In this document: piece by piece, positions 1-12,202 of the stretch | Position numbering within the stretch: the first letter of the stretch is position 1 | Layout: the number at the start of each line of letters is the position of its first letter | From: Carposina sasakii | Lineage: Eukaryota > Arthropoda > Insecta > Lepidoptera > Carposinidae | Assembly (NCBI GenBank): GCA_014607495.2 | Contig: CP053153.1 | Coordinates: forward strand, 6,448,001 to 6,512,000 | Direction of reading: 5' to 3' | DNA length: 64,000 nt | Translations under genes and position numbers: made by a program | Notes under the pieces: generated by a model | Databases searched by the model: none | What the model saw: the letters and a program-made list of their open reading frames with translations, nothing else | What the model was told of the DNA's origin: nothing

Positions 1-2900
1 CAATTCACAATTTCATTGAATAAAACTATTTAAATTTTAATGCTTGCTAGCGTTTGTTAATTTTAATTCGTTTAACCAAGTTTAAGTCAATTAGTTTAAA
101 TTGGATTTCATATTATTCACATCACAGTTTAACAATTATGCTAATTTGTTTTACTGGGTTTATATATTACCGAAACTATGATTATTACTCGTAGATACCA
201 TTCTTTATGACAGGTGTATACCATAATAGGCTGATTACGTAAAGTGCATCGGTCTATTATAGGAAAAAATCCTAGAGATATATTTATATAGGTAGAAGAA
301 AAATATAGTACGTAAGTTAGATCATGTAACGGTCTTTATCATTAAGTACTTGGAAACTATTGTAATAATTTCAGTTATCGTAAAAGCAACCTTGCTCTTC
401 TTTGCATACGTTATAAATAACCGTAACCTTAAAATACTTTGGTCAGCAAAGGTGGTAGTGTATTCTGCGGTGGTGGCTAATATATTTTAGAATAGGTAGG
501 TACATCAGTCGATTCGAGTCTTGCATAACACAAAAAGACTGCTTTCGAATGCACGTATTAGTTTTTTTATAGATGAGTAAACAAACATTTAACAGTTATA
601 ATAATTTCCAATCAAACTACATAAAATGTTTATAAATAATCTGAGTTAAAATACTGAAACTTCCCGATGTAATGTATGTTATGTCCATCCGTTATACATG
701 TGCATACATTTGCGTCCGTCAAAGTAAACAAAAATAAGCAATTTTAATTTATCCTACACCATACTTTACAGATGATCAAACAGAAATCTAGTAGTTATAG
801 GGGCTATTTGATTTTTTTTAAAGACTCTATTTTACTGGACTTTTTTTTTTCAAATGCCGACAATATGTTTAATAGACAGCCTAGTCTTAGAAGAACTTAA
901 TTATCATGTTAATATTGATTGTTGCATTAAAATAGAGAGGGTGCCTAATGATCTCGCAGTAGACTCCAACCACAAATAAGATTTAAGCGGTGTAGTTGCG
1001 TTATTAGTTTAACAACATCACTATTTGAGACCAAATGAATAGTTACTAAGGTATGCAGCTAATCTCATATACTGCCACTTAGGACTTACTCGTATATACC
1101 TTTACTGACATGAACTTTAATTAAATTCCGTGAACATACTAGTCAACTCAAAGTTATTAAAACAATTAATTTGATTCTGTCCAAGCTTTAGACATTCTTG
1201 GGGACAAAAACTTATTTCCGAGATGAAAAATACAAACATTTTCTTTTTTTTGAAAATAAATAGGTCAACGCCTCAGGTCGGATGCCCAATTAGCAAACCA
1301 ACTTGCTGTTTACACAGCGTTATGTAATACGTAACTTATGAACTCAGGGGGACAATTCTTGAAATTTTTTGAGCCGAAACCTAATCATTAACAAAAACCG
1401 TTAACGAAACGCGGTGCGAATCAATATATACTTACCGCTTGAGTATTAAGGTATATTTTAGCACGCATCGGCCGCGAGTATGACAGAATAAAAACAAATA
1501 TCTGTCTCGTGCTGAAATGTGTCTAATTACGTCACCGCAAAGTAATTATTGCTTTGTGCTATGCATCTACAACGGTTACGTTTGGGCTTCGTTCCAACTC
1601 GAGACTTTTCGAGAATTGACCCCCAGGTTCTTTACGAAATATGTTATTACAACAGATTCAAAGTGCTCTAGCTGGACCTCAAAATTTATTTTAATAAATC
1701 ACTTCATTTAGGCCCTCATATTATTAATCGCTGACTCAAATTGAATCCAATCATCATTGGAAATAGCGATTACTCTCAAGGGAGAAGGTACAAGAATACG
1801 GGCGTAAGGTAACACGGGTACTTTACAGTCCTATTTCAATTTAGAGAACGAAAACGTAAGACGCATTAAATAAAACATTTACATAGCCAAGTGAATTATT
1901 TACGTTCTATTTTAGGTATGAAGAGGAACGGTTTTTCTGGTTATAAATTCCATATCCTCATCTATGTACTTACGTCTAGGTAAGATGTACCTATATAGTA
2001 CCACGTAAATTATATGGTGTTCTCCTAGAAAATGTGTCACATGTTTCCATTGAGGGAATAAGTAAAGTAAGTATTCTGGTTTCTTTGCATTACATCATGA
2101 TCGATTTTAGATCATCAAAGTAACCTATGTAAATAGCTTAAAATATGCTATTCTAGTAAGTAAAAAAAGTATTTAGCAACCGATTACAAATTCTCTTTCC
2201 CTTATATTTCTCCTCAATAATAAACCATCAGTTGAGATGGGGAGTCAAACTTGAGGCTTTTCGAGACCACAGCTATTATAAACGGGGTGTAACAAAGGAG
2301 TTGTGTTGTTGAATATGTCTCTTTGTAGTTTCAAAGTCAGATATTCCAAATAATGACATGCAAAAATATTATATTATATAATATTTTATTTTCTGAACCT
2401 TGTGTAGGACATAGAAACATTACATAATCCATCTTCGATAAAACATACGCATCTGTCGTGGACGATTCTGGCCGCCACACAAAAAAAAAACTCCCTGTCC
2501 CTTTCTGTCTTAGACATTTACATTAAAAATGAAGAGGGACAGACATAACTGATTTTATGTTTTGGTCAAAATTAGACCACATTATACCTATAGACTAAAT
2601 CCACGATCTTGTTATTTTCTGGGAGATTTTTCGACTTGACTGTAAAAAGTCTCAGTATTGTGTAACCAAACGGCTCTGCTACCTACAGAAGTAAGTTATT
2701 GTTATTATATTGTTATTATTTACAGGGGATAAGTATAGGTACTCGTATATAGCTTGACCATTCGTAGCTTGATTTCATCATCGAAGGTAACCCATAGTAC
2801 GCTTTAATGTAATTTGGATTTGAAACCTGGATATTGTCGGGACAGATGCATGCACAGCACAATGCTCAGGTAGTTACAGTACTCGCGCGGCTAGGGCAAT
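1..2900. other. AT-rich intergenic DNA, no gene seen
   Basis: This 2.9-kb stretch is strongly AT-rich, with many short homopolymer runs and no reading frame of convincing length or composition. I see no splice-flanked GC-rich island, no RNA gene and no clear terminal inverted repeats. It may contain decayed repeats that cannot be recognised by eye. Confidence 0.6.
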
Positions 2901-3138
2901 CAGCGTTCAAGCAATTTACCACAGTCCCACCAATATGCATTCTATGAATAGAACCGCCATTAGATTAAATTCTATGGAACTGACAATAACGTGAAAAGTT
3001 TGTTTGAATTTTAAACGCAAAGGGGGTTCATCAGTGTCATGGAAAACTAGCAGGGCCCCCGTTTTGGAATCGATAATGTGTTCATTTGGGCCTGTTTCGT
3101 TCCTTTCTTTTCTCGGTTCTATTATATATTGAAGCATA

Positions 3139-3640
3139 GACGTCCAGCCTAAGTAGCATGACCTGCGAAACACGGTATTATAAACCGATTTATCGACATT
3201 TAGCCTGTCAAAGTACGATAAATATAGCCGCCATGTTGAATTTTGTACAGAGACGATACGATATCGCACGATACGATATCCACGATGCGTGGTCATGCCC
3301 CCTAGCATGAACTGCCGGGCTAGCACGACCACGATAAGTAGATATACGATAAAGGATTTCGTATCGTATCTATACCACCATAATTATCGATTTCGCGAAC
3401 ATGACCAATGGAACGATACGTTACGTTAAGATTTATCCCGTGTTATGATACGATAAGGCGCGAGATAAGTTAAACACATGTTTCTAGAGTCAAAAAATAT
3501 TTTTTTCTTTTTTTTCAATTGTCGTTCATTCTTTTTTTTTCTTTTTTTCCTTTTTGACATCAGATGTCATGTTAACTGCTCTAACATGACCAGCGAAACA
3601 CGATATGATAAACCTACTTAATAAACCTATTTATCGTCTA
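3139..3640. repeat. CGATACGAT-rich repeat region with duplicated GCGAAACACG block
   Basis: The motif CGATACGAT or its relatives (GATACGATAT, CGTATCGTAT, GATACGATAAG) recurs at least six times between about 3250 and 3465. A block containing GCGAAACACG, then TAAAC and ATTTATCG, occurs at about 3163 and again at about 3592, both preceded by CATGACC. This suggests two related copies or the two ends of one decayed mobile element. A minus-strand reading frame across 2916-3332 looks like chance. Confidence 0.45.
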
Positions 3641-3800
3641 TGTGGATATGCAGAAAAACGCAGTCTATTTACTCAACTTTGGACCCTAATATCTTGGGAA
3701 CCAGACATTTTCCAGGTATGCTTCTATGTAGAAAAATGATCGTGATGATGAGGAGATTCCGTAGTATTCGGGAACGTTGACGACCAAAAATCACCCTGTA
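3637..3800. mobile_element. MITE-A fragment (CACCCTG end)
   Basis: This is the right half of a MITE family seen five times in the window. It shares the internal phrases GCAGAAAAACGCAGTCTATT and CTTGGGAACCAGACA, and it ends in ATCACCCTGTA, matching the terminal inverted repeat CAGGGTG/CACCCTG of the full copies at 36622-36991 and 37065-37425. The left half is missing. Confidence 0.75.
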
Positions 3801-4900
3801 AAGTATAAAAAGTTCTCCCAAAAGTGCCATCCATTCATTTATGGGCAACATATGGTCAACAATATCCCGGTCATTTCAGTATCATACATATCCATAGCAG
3901 TGGGAAAATGGCTTCAACAAATGTACTGCATCAGCTTCAAGTTATGCAATATGTATGAGTTACTGGCGACTACTTCTACGAGTATTTCAAAGAAATCATA
4001 CATTAAAAAACAATTAGGCCTCCTAAAAATCTGTAACTCTAATGCAGAGGTTTGCAAACTTATTTCGTCTAACTTAACCTTAACTGCCCCTCTCTAGGCC
4101 TCCAACGCCCACGAGGGGGCGTTATCGTCCGCTTTGGGAAAGACTGCATTAATGCCTAGATAAAATGGCCCTGTCTACAGCAATGGCAACATTGCTAGGC
4201 TGTACCGAGCATTATTTCTCATCAACTTATTGCAGGGAAATTATTTCCGGGAAATAATATTGGACGTTTAGGAGCACCGATCAATCATATAAAGCGATTT
4301 CACAGCTGACGACCCCGTAGCGACGAGGCAGTTACTTGAAAGTTACTTTGGGAAAAGTTTCAACACATCTGTGTTCCACACTGTGGGTTGAGCAGAAAGT
4401 GTGAAAGGTAGAATTTGCATCTCTAAATGTTAGGGGTGTAAAAGCCAACGGATCTACTGAGGCAATCTGCCATTAAATTATTAACTTACACAGCAAAAAT
4501 ATACCGTAATCATTTGTACAATTACTTAAATGATGTGTTGGCAGGAATTTCAGTAACTTCAGCGTATTTTGCGATGCATTCTATGTTAGGGTGAACCATT
4601 ATACTCAGTGGTTAATTAAAATTCCAGTCTATTCCATTTAGAATATATTACAGCGGCGGCAGTCTAGTGTTCAACAAACGTACGTGTAATTTCCAACCAG
4701 CTCTTACTCGTATATTGTGTCGCGAAATATAAATATTTCTTTATTCATTTTATTAAGATTTTGATACTAGTATTTGCATACAAGGCAATAACCTCGATCT
4801 TTGACTCATATGGGAGGAAGTAGGTTTATTAATGTTCTTTGCATGTGACGTATAAACTCCAAATACATAAATAAATGATATAATTTAACATAATTGTTAT
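3801..4900. other. Intergenic DNA, nothing identified
   Basis: No gene or recognisable repeat was found. A plus-strand frame at 3777-4097 begins inside the MITE-A fragment and has no recognisable product. Confidence 0.5.
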
Positions 4901-5204
4901 ATTAAAAGTGTACAGTCACCTAGATTGGTCCAATGTATCGAACATTCTATTAGCTTTATTAGAACCACGACAAACTCGACAAACTTTTATATTTGTTCTC
5001 AGACTAACCGCTCACGACCTATCGAACTTGACGAGAGTGGAACTAACTTCTGCAATAATAACTTTTTCTACACTATCTGTACGATTATATATCGAATGTA
5101 TTTTACGGTACGGTCCATTGTTTTGTGACTTGATGTATTTTTTTATATTTTCGAAATATACGTATGTATACGTAACACTTTGTATAACGATATTCTGACA
5201 ACTC

Positions 5205-5396
5205 GATGATTCTCATTAGAGCGGGCGTTACATACATTTTCGGAACCCCGTGCAACAAATGTGGTGTAGACGAGCGTCGAGGGAGCCCGGGCGGGACACG
5301 GATAATGCACGGTGTAATATAAATTGCTTCATACAAAATGTACCGGGCCACGTACATGGCCCGCCTCGTTCACGGCCCGCTCTAATGAGAATCATC
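5205..5396. mobile_element. MITE with 22-bp terminal inverted repeats
   Basis: The left end GATGATTCTCATTAGAGCGG and the right end form an exact 22-bp inverted repeat enclosing a 192-bp, relatively GC-rich segment. There is no coding capacity. No convincing target duplication is seen, so the superfamily is not assigned. Confidence 0.7.
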
Positions 5397-5851
5397 CCTA
5401 AATCTTATAGGTATTCAGTTTGTCAATATCTTGCGTGTTCTCTATTTCCTTGGGCCAATAACATAGCTATGATGTTTATTGTTTACCTAGATAAAGTTTC
5501 TAACATACCTGCTGAGGCATGGAGGCCCGCCCTCAAGAACAGCCTTTAGCTAGACACTCGCCCATCTATTCAGATACTCGTATCGACCGCGGCAAGGGTA
5601 CACTGCTATCGACACTCGATCACATTGTATTCCCTTTTTTACATTTGGTACTTTCTAGTCTTTATGTGAAATAGAGTATTCAACCAACGATATCAAAATT
5701 AATTAAATTTCCTCGAAGCACTTACAAATCGATCTATGTAGCTTCTTACAGCCTAAGTTGATAAATCGCATATATGCGAAATGGATTCGATCGCATTGTA
5801 TGCCATAAATGAGAATATTAAATGAGTAATAGGCACAGGCAGTATAATATG

Positions 5852-6210
5852 ATTAGATAGCTCAGTGGTTAAGACGTGCACCTTCCAAGCGGGAGGCGTA
5901 AGTTCAATCCCAGTCACGGGCCTGTACCAATGAATTTATTTCACGTACAGATTTGAATGTTGTAAAATTGTCACTTAGCTCGTGCCTCGGAAAGCACGTA
6001 CTCGTAAAACCGTTGGTCCTGCGCCTGATCTCTCTCCGGTCCTGTCGGCTTTCCGTCCCATCGGACTATGAGAGTAACGGAATAGAGAGTGCATATGTGT
6101 TTGCGCACACACTTGTGCACTATAATATCTTCTGCGTACCAGGCCATTCTCCGTAGAGATTGGTCGCCTTGGCCGAAATACGGTCGGAGATCATCATCAT
6201 CATCATCATG
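5852..6210 (+). mobile_element. tRNA-headed SINE with (CAT)n tail
   Basis: The head carries an RNA polymerase III A-box-like TAGCTCAGTGGTTAAG and a B-box-like AGTTCAATCCC, as in a tRNA. A body follows containing AGCACGTACTCGTAAAACCG and CGGACTATGAGAGT, and the element ends with CGGTCGGAGATCATCATCAT. The head matches the minus-strand SINE at 9077-9350. The body is a type I recognise as widespread in Lepidoptera. A clean target duplication was not found here. Confidence 0.7.
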
Positions 6211-6299
6211 ACTAGATATACCGCTATAAAATTATGTAGAATGAATTCGATGCCGCTGTAAACGTTAAGATTGCGTGCACAGGAAGCTAGTAAATTATG

Positions 6300-6410
6300 A
6301 CGCAGAGGGGTGTGCGGTAAAATCAGGTTACAGGCAGTGCCGGTTTTAACACTACCAGCGCCCTGGGCGAGATTTCTACGGCGGCGCCCCCTCCCAGGTG
6401 TGATGTGCGA
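6300..6410. repeat. GC-rich module AGCGCCCTGGGCGA
   Basis: The segment contains CAGTGCCGGTTTTAACACTA followed by CAGCGCCCTGGGCGA and GGCGCCCCCTC. The same AGCGCCCTGGGCGA core recurs at about 8541-8555, so this is a dispersed repeat module, not a gene. Confidence 0.45.
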
Positions 6411-6704
6411 TGTAACTAAAAATGAACGGTTTCGCAATTTTTAATAGTTGCAATCATAGGTTGCAATGTTATCCATACATTTGGATACAATTCTTGTGAG
6501 TTGCGATCTTTGATGAAATAAAAAAAAAAAATTCTGATCACTTAGATTTCAGACTTACGAGTTCACACAACACACAACCATTTATGTCTGATTAAGAGCG
6601 CTTGTAGACGTGAATGGATTGCGGGCTGCAAAAAACGGAACTCTGACACATAAAAAAAAAATCATGGAAGTTTGTTAGCTACTAGACTCTACCGTACTAT
6701 CGAT

Positions 6705-7440
6705 AAGGGCAGTAAGTACCTATTTTGTCAAATTTCAGTTAGTTATATATTTGAAATCAGCGCAAAAAGCTCTACAATATGATCTGATCCTTATTTTGAT
6801 TACTTGCCGGGAACTTAATAATTTCTTTAAGCATAAGGGCAGTAAGTCTGATAAACGAGAACTCATCCTTAGTATTACGACAGTAAAGTATGCTTACGCC
6901 CGATTTTGTGGCATAACTCTAATATTCATGTTTTAAAGCTACTACTGATAATGGCAGTAACTAAAGGTACTGCGGTTACAACAAGTGACGCTCGTTTCCT
7001 ACAAATCACGACATGCTTAAAGTATTAGCAGTAACTTTACATGCTGTGGATATAGTAAGTAATACTTTATATTTTACATGATTATAAAATCTTAGCTTAA
7101 CAGGAGTAACTAGAGATACTGTTTTAATAATAAGCAACTTGTGGTATTTTGACCATTGGAATCAATTGGAATAGTTTCAAATATAAGCAGTAAAAACGTT
7201 AGTCCTTTATCTTTGTGCGTCAAATGGTTTAAACTTTTTGTATAGAAATTTTGCATAACCATATTCATCCCAGGTCCAATAAGGATTCTAACAGTGAAAG
7301 AATTTTCGAAATCGGTCCAGTAGTTTCAGAGCATATTCACTGCAAACAAACAAATCAAAGTTTACCTCTTCATAATATCCGTACAGATATATAGGTATAT
7401 TAGATGCATAAAATATCAGCAGTAACTTGGTACTTACTGC
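6705..7440. repeat. Iterated GGCAGTAA-type motif region
   Basis: Variants of (G)GCAGTAAC/G occur at about 6708, 6838, 6953, 7027, 7102, 7188 and 7418. Several are preceded by GATAAGG or AAG and followed by a GGTACTGCGGTTA-like phrase. Spacing is irregular, 70-230 bp. The stretch is otherwise AT-rich and noncoding and could be a degenerate satellite or an old element. Part of it (about 7225-7395) resembles the LINE/SINE-like tail family described at 28792-29015. Confidence 0.4.
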
Positions 7441-8384
7441 GGTTATTCCTAGCAATAATTGTTTACGTCATTAATGAACGCCCTAAGTATAAACGGTATC
7501 TTGTCATTTAAACACACTGTGTAAAAAATAGGATAAAATTGACACGAGGAAAAGAAAGAACGTGCATTAGGCTACAACAATCAAAAACCACATTTTTGAT
7601 AACTTTAAATATATCATCAGAAAAAGAAAAAATGTGTCAAATTTTTTGGAAGCCATTTTCTCGAAACTATCCTAGATGTACTAACTGCTGTTATCGAAAG
7701 CACGGTAAGACTGTTGTCAGAGTTTACGTACGTGTGATAATAATATGTAGAATATTAAGATGGGGCTTTAGTTACAACTAGTGACCCAGCCTTTGCTTCG
7801 CTTCGGTACATATTCTCTATGCATTAATTTCGTATAGAGGTCCCCCACGGCTTAACTGCTTAAATTTTTTATTTCCCCAGAGCAGCCAGTTTGGCCGGAA
7901 ATTTGGGTAAAATACCTTAGATTGTTTAGGATTCTACTAGACTTCACAAACAAATAGATTTAATGAAATATTCACATTTTTTCACTTATTTAGCACGTAC
8001 CTACGTAACTCACTTAAGTTGCTATTTAAGTAAGTACTTCTCGAAAGTTTAAGCTCTGCCGAGAATTTGTGATTACTACTTCAGTATTAGGTTACTATTG
8101 CTAGCGAAATGACGAAACTTGGACCACTTTTACGGATTAAAACACCTTTATCAATAGTATCACGAGTGCAAAATTTTGCATTATCTCATAGGTAAGTATT
8201 CTTCTTGACAAACTCTTTTGGAAGTTTTAGACTTTCTAGAGCAACTAGAAATCTGTTCGTCTAGGGGCAGTTCGCAAAGTTATGGAAATGTGATTTATAA
8301 ACGCTGTTGGTCGAGATGTTTCGATAAATTTGCGAATTTCGTTGTCGCTCGTGAAATTATTTTGCGTGAGCTGGCCTAAGCCTT

Positions 8385-8600
8385 TTGGCCGGATATGCGC
8401 TCAAAAAGCCTAACTCTGTCCGGCTTTATCCCGACGCCTGGCAACCCTACCACTCATTTGATTCTAACTGCTTTACCCAAGTAGACCTGGGAATAGAACC
8501 GAAGAGAAAAAAAGGGGCGCCTATGGCGCCCCTTTTTTCCAGCGCCCTGGGCGATCGCCCAACCGCGCCCTACCCTAACGCCGCTACTGGTTACAGGAGT
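8385..8600 (+). repeat. GC-rich repeat with GGGGCGCC hairpin
   Basis: This is a GC-rich island in AT-rich DNA. Its centre, 8507-8541, is a near-perfect hairpin: AAAAAAAGGGGCGCC, loop TAT, then GGCGCCCCTTTTTT. It is followed by AGCGCCCTGGGCGA, shared with 6353-6370. The open frame across it (8385-8606) is low-complexity and resembles no protein I know, so I treat it as repeat-derived. Confidence 0.45.
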
Positions 8601-8729
8601 ATCTAGGATACGCTCCAGAGCCACCAAGGATTTATCATCTTACCATACCCATTTATTTCAATAACAAGCGGAAGTCCGCGTGGACTGTAAAAAAAACCAT
8701 AAGTCGAAATATCAATCTATAATGTCCGG

Positions 8730-8870
8730 AATATGTTTCTCCAGAATAAAATGTCCTTTGTCCTTTCTGTCTCTAGACTACCTGTGTTCATTTGAATCGG
8801 TTTAGTAGTTTTGGCATAAAGAGATAATAAACAAACTAACTTTCGCATTTACAATATTAGTTGGGATTTA
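8730..8870. repeat. Dispersed repeat tail (TTTAGTAGTTTTGGC...ATATTAGT)
   Basis: It resembles the 3' part of the family at 28792-29015: a cognate of 'GGTTTAGTAGTTTTGGC', then AGAGATAATAAACAAAC and ending in ACAATATTAGTTGGG. Similar pieces occur near 23040-23130, 47480-47640 and 50740-50870. Confidence 0.45.
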
Positions 8871-9062
8871 TTTTTGTGTATAAATCCAGTTTTGATTTTA
8901 GTTGACTGGCAATTTGATTAGGTTTTATATAAAAAATAAGTCGTGATGATAGTTTTCCATAGTTGGGTAAATCTCCCTTTTGAGCCTACACGTTTAGAAT
9001 TTTGCTCACCCACAGTTTTAATTTCTATAATGTACCTATCCTGGTGCAAAGTAGAGATTTAT

Positions 9063-9364
9063 CGATAGTTTCATAGTCATCATCATCATCTTCCTGCCCT
9101 TATGACATTATTTATGGGGGCGGCGCAATATGGTTTCTTTCGGAACTCACATTGCCAAAGTTTTGGCATTTGTTTTTACGGCCGACTGCCTGCCTGACGT
9201 CAACCCTTCTCGGGTATAGCTAAGTGTTAATTTTTTTGAAAAATCCATTCATGAAACAAATTCAGTGGTACAGGCTCGTGACTGGGATCGAACTCACGCC
9301 TCCCGACTGAAAGGCGCACGTCTTAACCATTGGACTATCACCGCTTTCACCGATAGTTTCATAG
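9063..9364 (-). mobile_element. tRNA-headed SINE with perfect 14-bp target duplication
   Basis: The element proper is 9077-9350. Read on the minus strand it has a tRNA-like head (GTCCAATGGTTAAGACG, then GAGTTCGATCCCAGTCACG) and runs to a (GAT)n tail at its 3' end. It is flanked on both sides by exact copies of CGATAGTTTCATAG (9063-9076 and 9351-9364). This is the signature of target-primed insertion by a LINE-encoded machinery. The head is homologous to the plus-strand SINE at 5852. Confidence 0.85.
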
Positions 9365-9576
9365 TGTATTAATTAATTGTGGATTGAAATTGAGTAGTCA
9401 ATTGTAGTTCCAGGATTAAACTTTAGGATGTAAAGAGGCCAAGAATAGAAGTATCTGTCAACTTACCTGTTTATATTTTACAATATCTATTCAAAATTTT
9501 GTATTTCTGATATTAAAGATAAAGAAAGCAAAATATCCATTTTTTTTGGATATCTTTGTCCATAATCATGTTTTTA

Positions 9577-9633
9577 TCATGCTCTGCCTATCCCGTAAGG
9601 GATAAAGGCGTGATTATATGTATGTAGGTATAT
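9577..9633 (-). repeat. Short fragment of GTAGGCAGAG SINE-like family
   Basis: On the minus strand it reads ATAATCACGCCTTTATCCCT, then ACGGGATAGGCAGAGCA. It matches the starts of the longer copies at 15391, 52652 and 59095. Confidence 0.6.
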
Positions 9634-9639
9634 GTATCA

Positions 9640-11925
9640 TGTTTTTAAATTAAATAGAAAGTGAAAGACCTTAAAAGCTCGACTGTGGACAATAACTTGT
9701 GATAACCACAATACAATATATAAATGTGATTCTTTTCTTTTCTATTGACTACGAATAAAAGATTTGGAAATAGATTATCAAACAGATGAGCTAAAATGTT
9801 CTGCAGACTTTATATGGTAAGAAAATTGGTTTTTAGTATCTTAGAAATGTTTTTCGCTGGAATAATGATATTGGTGTCTCAATTTTATATCTTATCGGAG
9901 ATTTCACCGTATGTACTTATATGTGTATAATATGTAGATGGTAATAACGAAGATGATAAAAAAGGATTTCTTCGGAAGTAAAATTGCTGAAAGTTTGTAA
10001 GTTGTTTTATAGCCCGCAGTTTGCTCAATTCCAATATTCTTTTAAAATGTTTGAACGCGAATTCGAGTTTACGATATGTATAATACCTACTTATTAAATT
10101 AACGCATGATTTATATTCATTTTAACCTAACATAATATGTGATTTTGAGACTAGGTGGCAGAATGTTAAGAAGACATAGTTTGCAAGCGTAGCAAAGAAA
10201 GATATGTGGTTTAAAATATGATATAATTTTGCTATAATTTTGCTATTTTATTTATTTTCTTTCTAGAGCTTAAAGCGAGGCAATCATATAAATTTATAAT
10301 AATTTTCAAAAGTTAGAAAAAGTTTCATACTCACGTCGTGTGTGTGAGGTAACCCAAGCTTAGAGAGTGTTTTTTCGGGTGCTCGCAAGTTGATTTATTA
10401 TTTTAGAAACGCAAAATAATGATTTTTAGTGCAGATTCTAAAATATTTTGTACTTTTCGAATATTTCTTTAACAAGACTTAACATCTTAGATGAAAACAA
10501 AATATCCGCTATTTTTATGTCCTATTCTTTTCTAATAGGTGTGTACATAGAACGCATTTCCCCAGTGAGGTACTTATCACATAATACTGGATTTAGAATT
10601 ACGTAGTAAATTAATTTCAAGTAATTTTCCAGTTAGTAGGTTGGTGCTATTCGGAGTTTCTTGATTGTTATGTATTCTGGTATATTTTTGTAAAAAAAAA
10701 GTTTTCCACTTTGTAGGTTGGTGCTATTCGAAGTTTCTTGATTGTTACGTATTCTGGTATATTTCTGTCATGGAAACTTTTAAGAAATGTTTCAAAGTTA
10801 TGAAAAAATATCGTGAGAATAAGCGGACAGATTGCGTAGTTTTAAAAAAATTATAAAGCTGTTTAGGTACCATAATTTAATACGAGTATGAGTATTACTA
10901 TATACTCATATATACCTAATTATATACTCATTGAGTATATTAATTAACAAGTTTAGTCAAGTATTCAACCAATGCTTCTTACGTTATTCATTCACGTAAT
11001 ACATAGATATTTTATTATTAATACTTTTTCATTATTATGACTAACTATAATACAAGTCTGTCTTATCCCACCGCTGCGTAACCGCCTCCTCTGAATATTT
11101 CCATTACACATGTCAAATAAAATCAATTTGCCTTCAAGTATAATATTCTGCGATAAATTGTAAACTATTCTGCAACGCGAGCGTAAACTATGATGCAACC
11201 TTAGTTACATCTTAATGTAACTTAGTAAGAAGTCAAGGAAACATAAGACCTCGTATAACTTAGGAATAACTTTGTAGAGCATATCCGTGTCTCTTCTTTA
11301 ATTCGTTTTTCTTTGATAAACTTTATGGACTGGTCTGCTGCACTTATTGTTTGTTGTTTTTAAAAAAATCTCATGATTTAGGTAGGTGTATTAAATTGTA
11401 GTGAATTGCTTGATATAGGAATGATTCTGCAGTTTTTGCTATGGTAATTAATGTGAGGTCAGATATTGAATTCTATGTATCTAGTTTTAGAACTACGAGC
11501 TCACTCTTATATTCTTAGGTATATAAGGAAAGTTATTTGGACGAAATAAACTTTCCATAATGCATAGGTAAGTCGTGGTAGCGTTCATGGCCGTTAGGTC
11601 GTAATATATAAATAATTGGTAGTTATTGACCTGTTACTGCGCTTTTCGAGTTGTATTTTTAGTATTTATTGATCGTCATACGGTTTTGTTGTGTTTACCA
11701 CCACCTTAACGACAACCCCGAGCCTATAACGTTAATTACGTATTAATTTATGCTTTCCCACTAAATAACCTGTCAAAATCTCGTTTACGTCAAGGAAAAT
11801 AACATGCAAAGCAGTTACAAAATTAAATACATATAACACCACAGTACCTACCTTCATACATATAATCAACTCGTCCATTTTGTTAACGAAAATAATCTAT
11901 TTAAAATTAGACGTAAGGGAAGGCG
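9640..11925. other. AT-rich intergenic DNA with a 77-bp tandem duplication
   Basis: No gene was found. The only clear structure is at 10637-10770, where the phrase TAGGTTGGTGCTATTCG followed by AGTTTCTTGATTGTTA is present twice with a 77-bp period and few differences. Around 10880-10945 there is an AT-rich partially palindromic stretch of TATACTCAT repeats. Confidence 0.55.
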
Positions 11926-11929
11926 AGTG

Positions 11930-12041
11930 GTGGTAGAAATAGGTCGTGTATCGAACGGTCGCGGTCGGTGGTGACTGTTCGCCGGGTCGTTGACCCCAAC
12001 GTCTGCAGTTGCAATAATGCTGTAAACTTGTTACGATGCAG
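11930..12041 (+). other. Candidate noncoding first exon (5' UTR)
   Basis: A GC-rich island (ACGGTCGCGGTCGGTGGTG..., CGCCGGGTCGTTGACCCC) stands out from the AT-rich surroundings and ends in ATGCAG followed by GTAATC, a plausible splice donor at 12042. It contains no long frame. It could be an untranslated leader exon spliced to the acceptor at 22304, which begins a 5' UTR plus start-codon exon. This is an inference from composition and one donor only. The 5' edge is arbitrary. Confidence 0.25.
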
Positions 12042-12202
12042 GTAATCTAGTGCTTTAGCTGGGGATACTCAACTTTAACTGGTATTGGTCACAAAGAGAC
12101 CTGCAGTTTTAAATTGATAGCGTTTGTTTCTGAGAAGGTACAGTTGTGCTGTTATTAGTCTAGCGGGGTGAATTTACTTTAGGTACAGGCTAGGTATGAC
12201 TA

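Noticed and set aside
2916..3332. 138-codon minus-strand open frame
   Set aside because: It overlaps the CGATACGAT repeat cluster. The peptide looks like chance translation and has no start or splice context.
8385..8606. GC-rich 73-codon frame
   Set aside because: It spans a GGGGCGCC hairpin and a module shared with 6353-6370. The frame is an effect of GC content.
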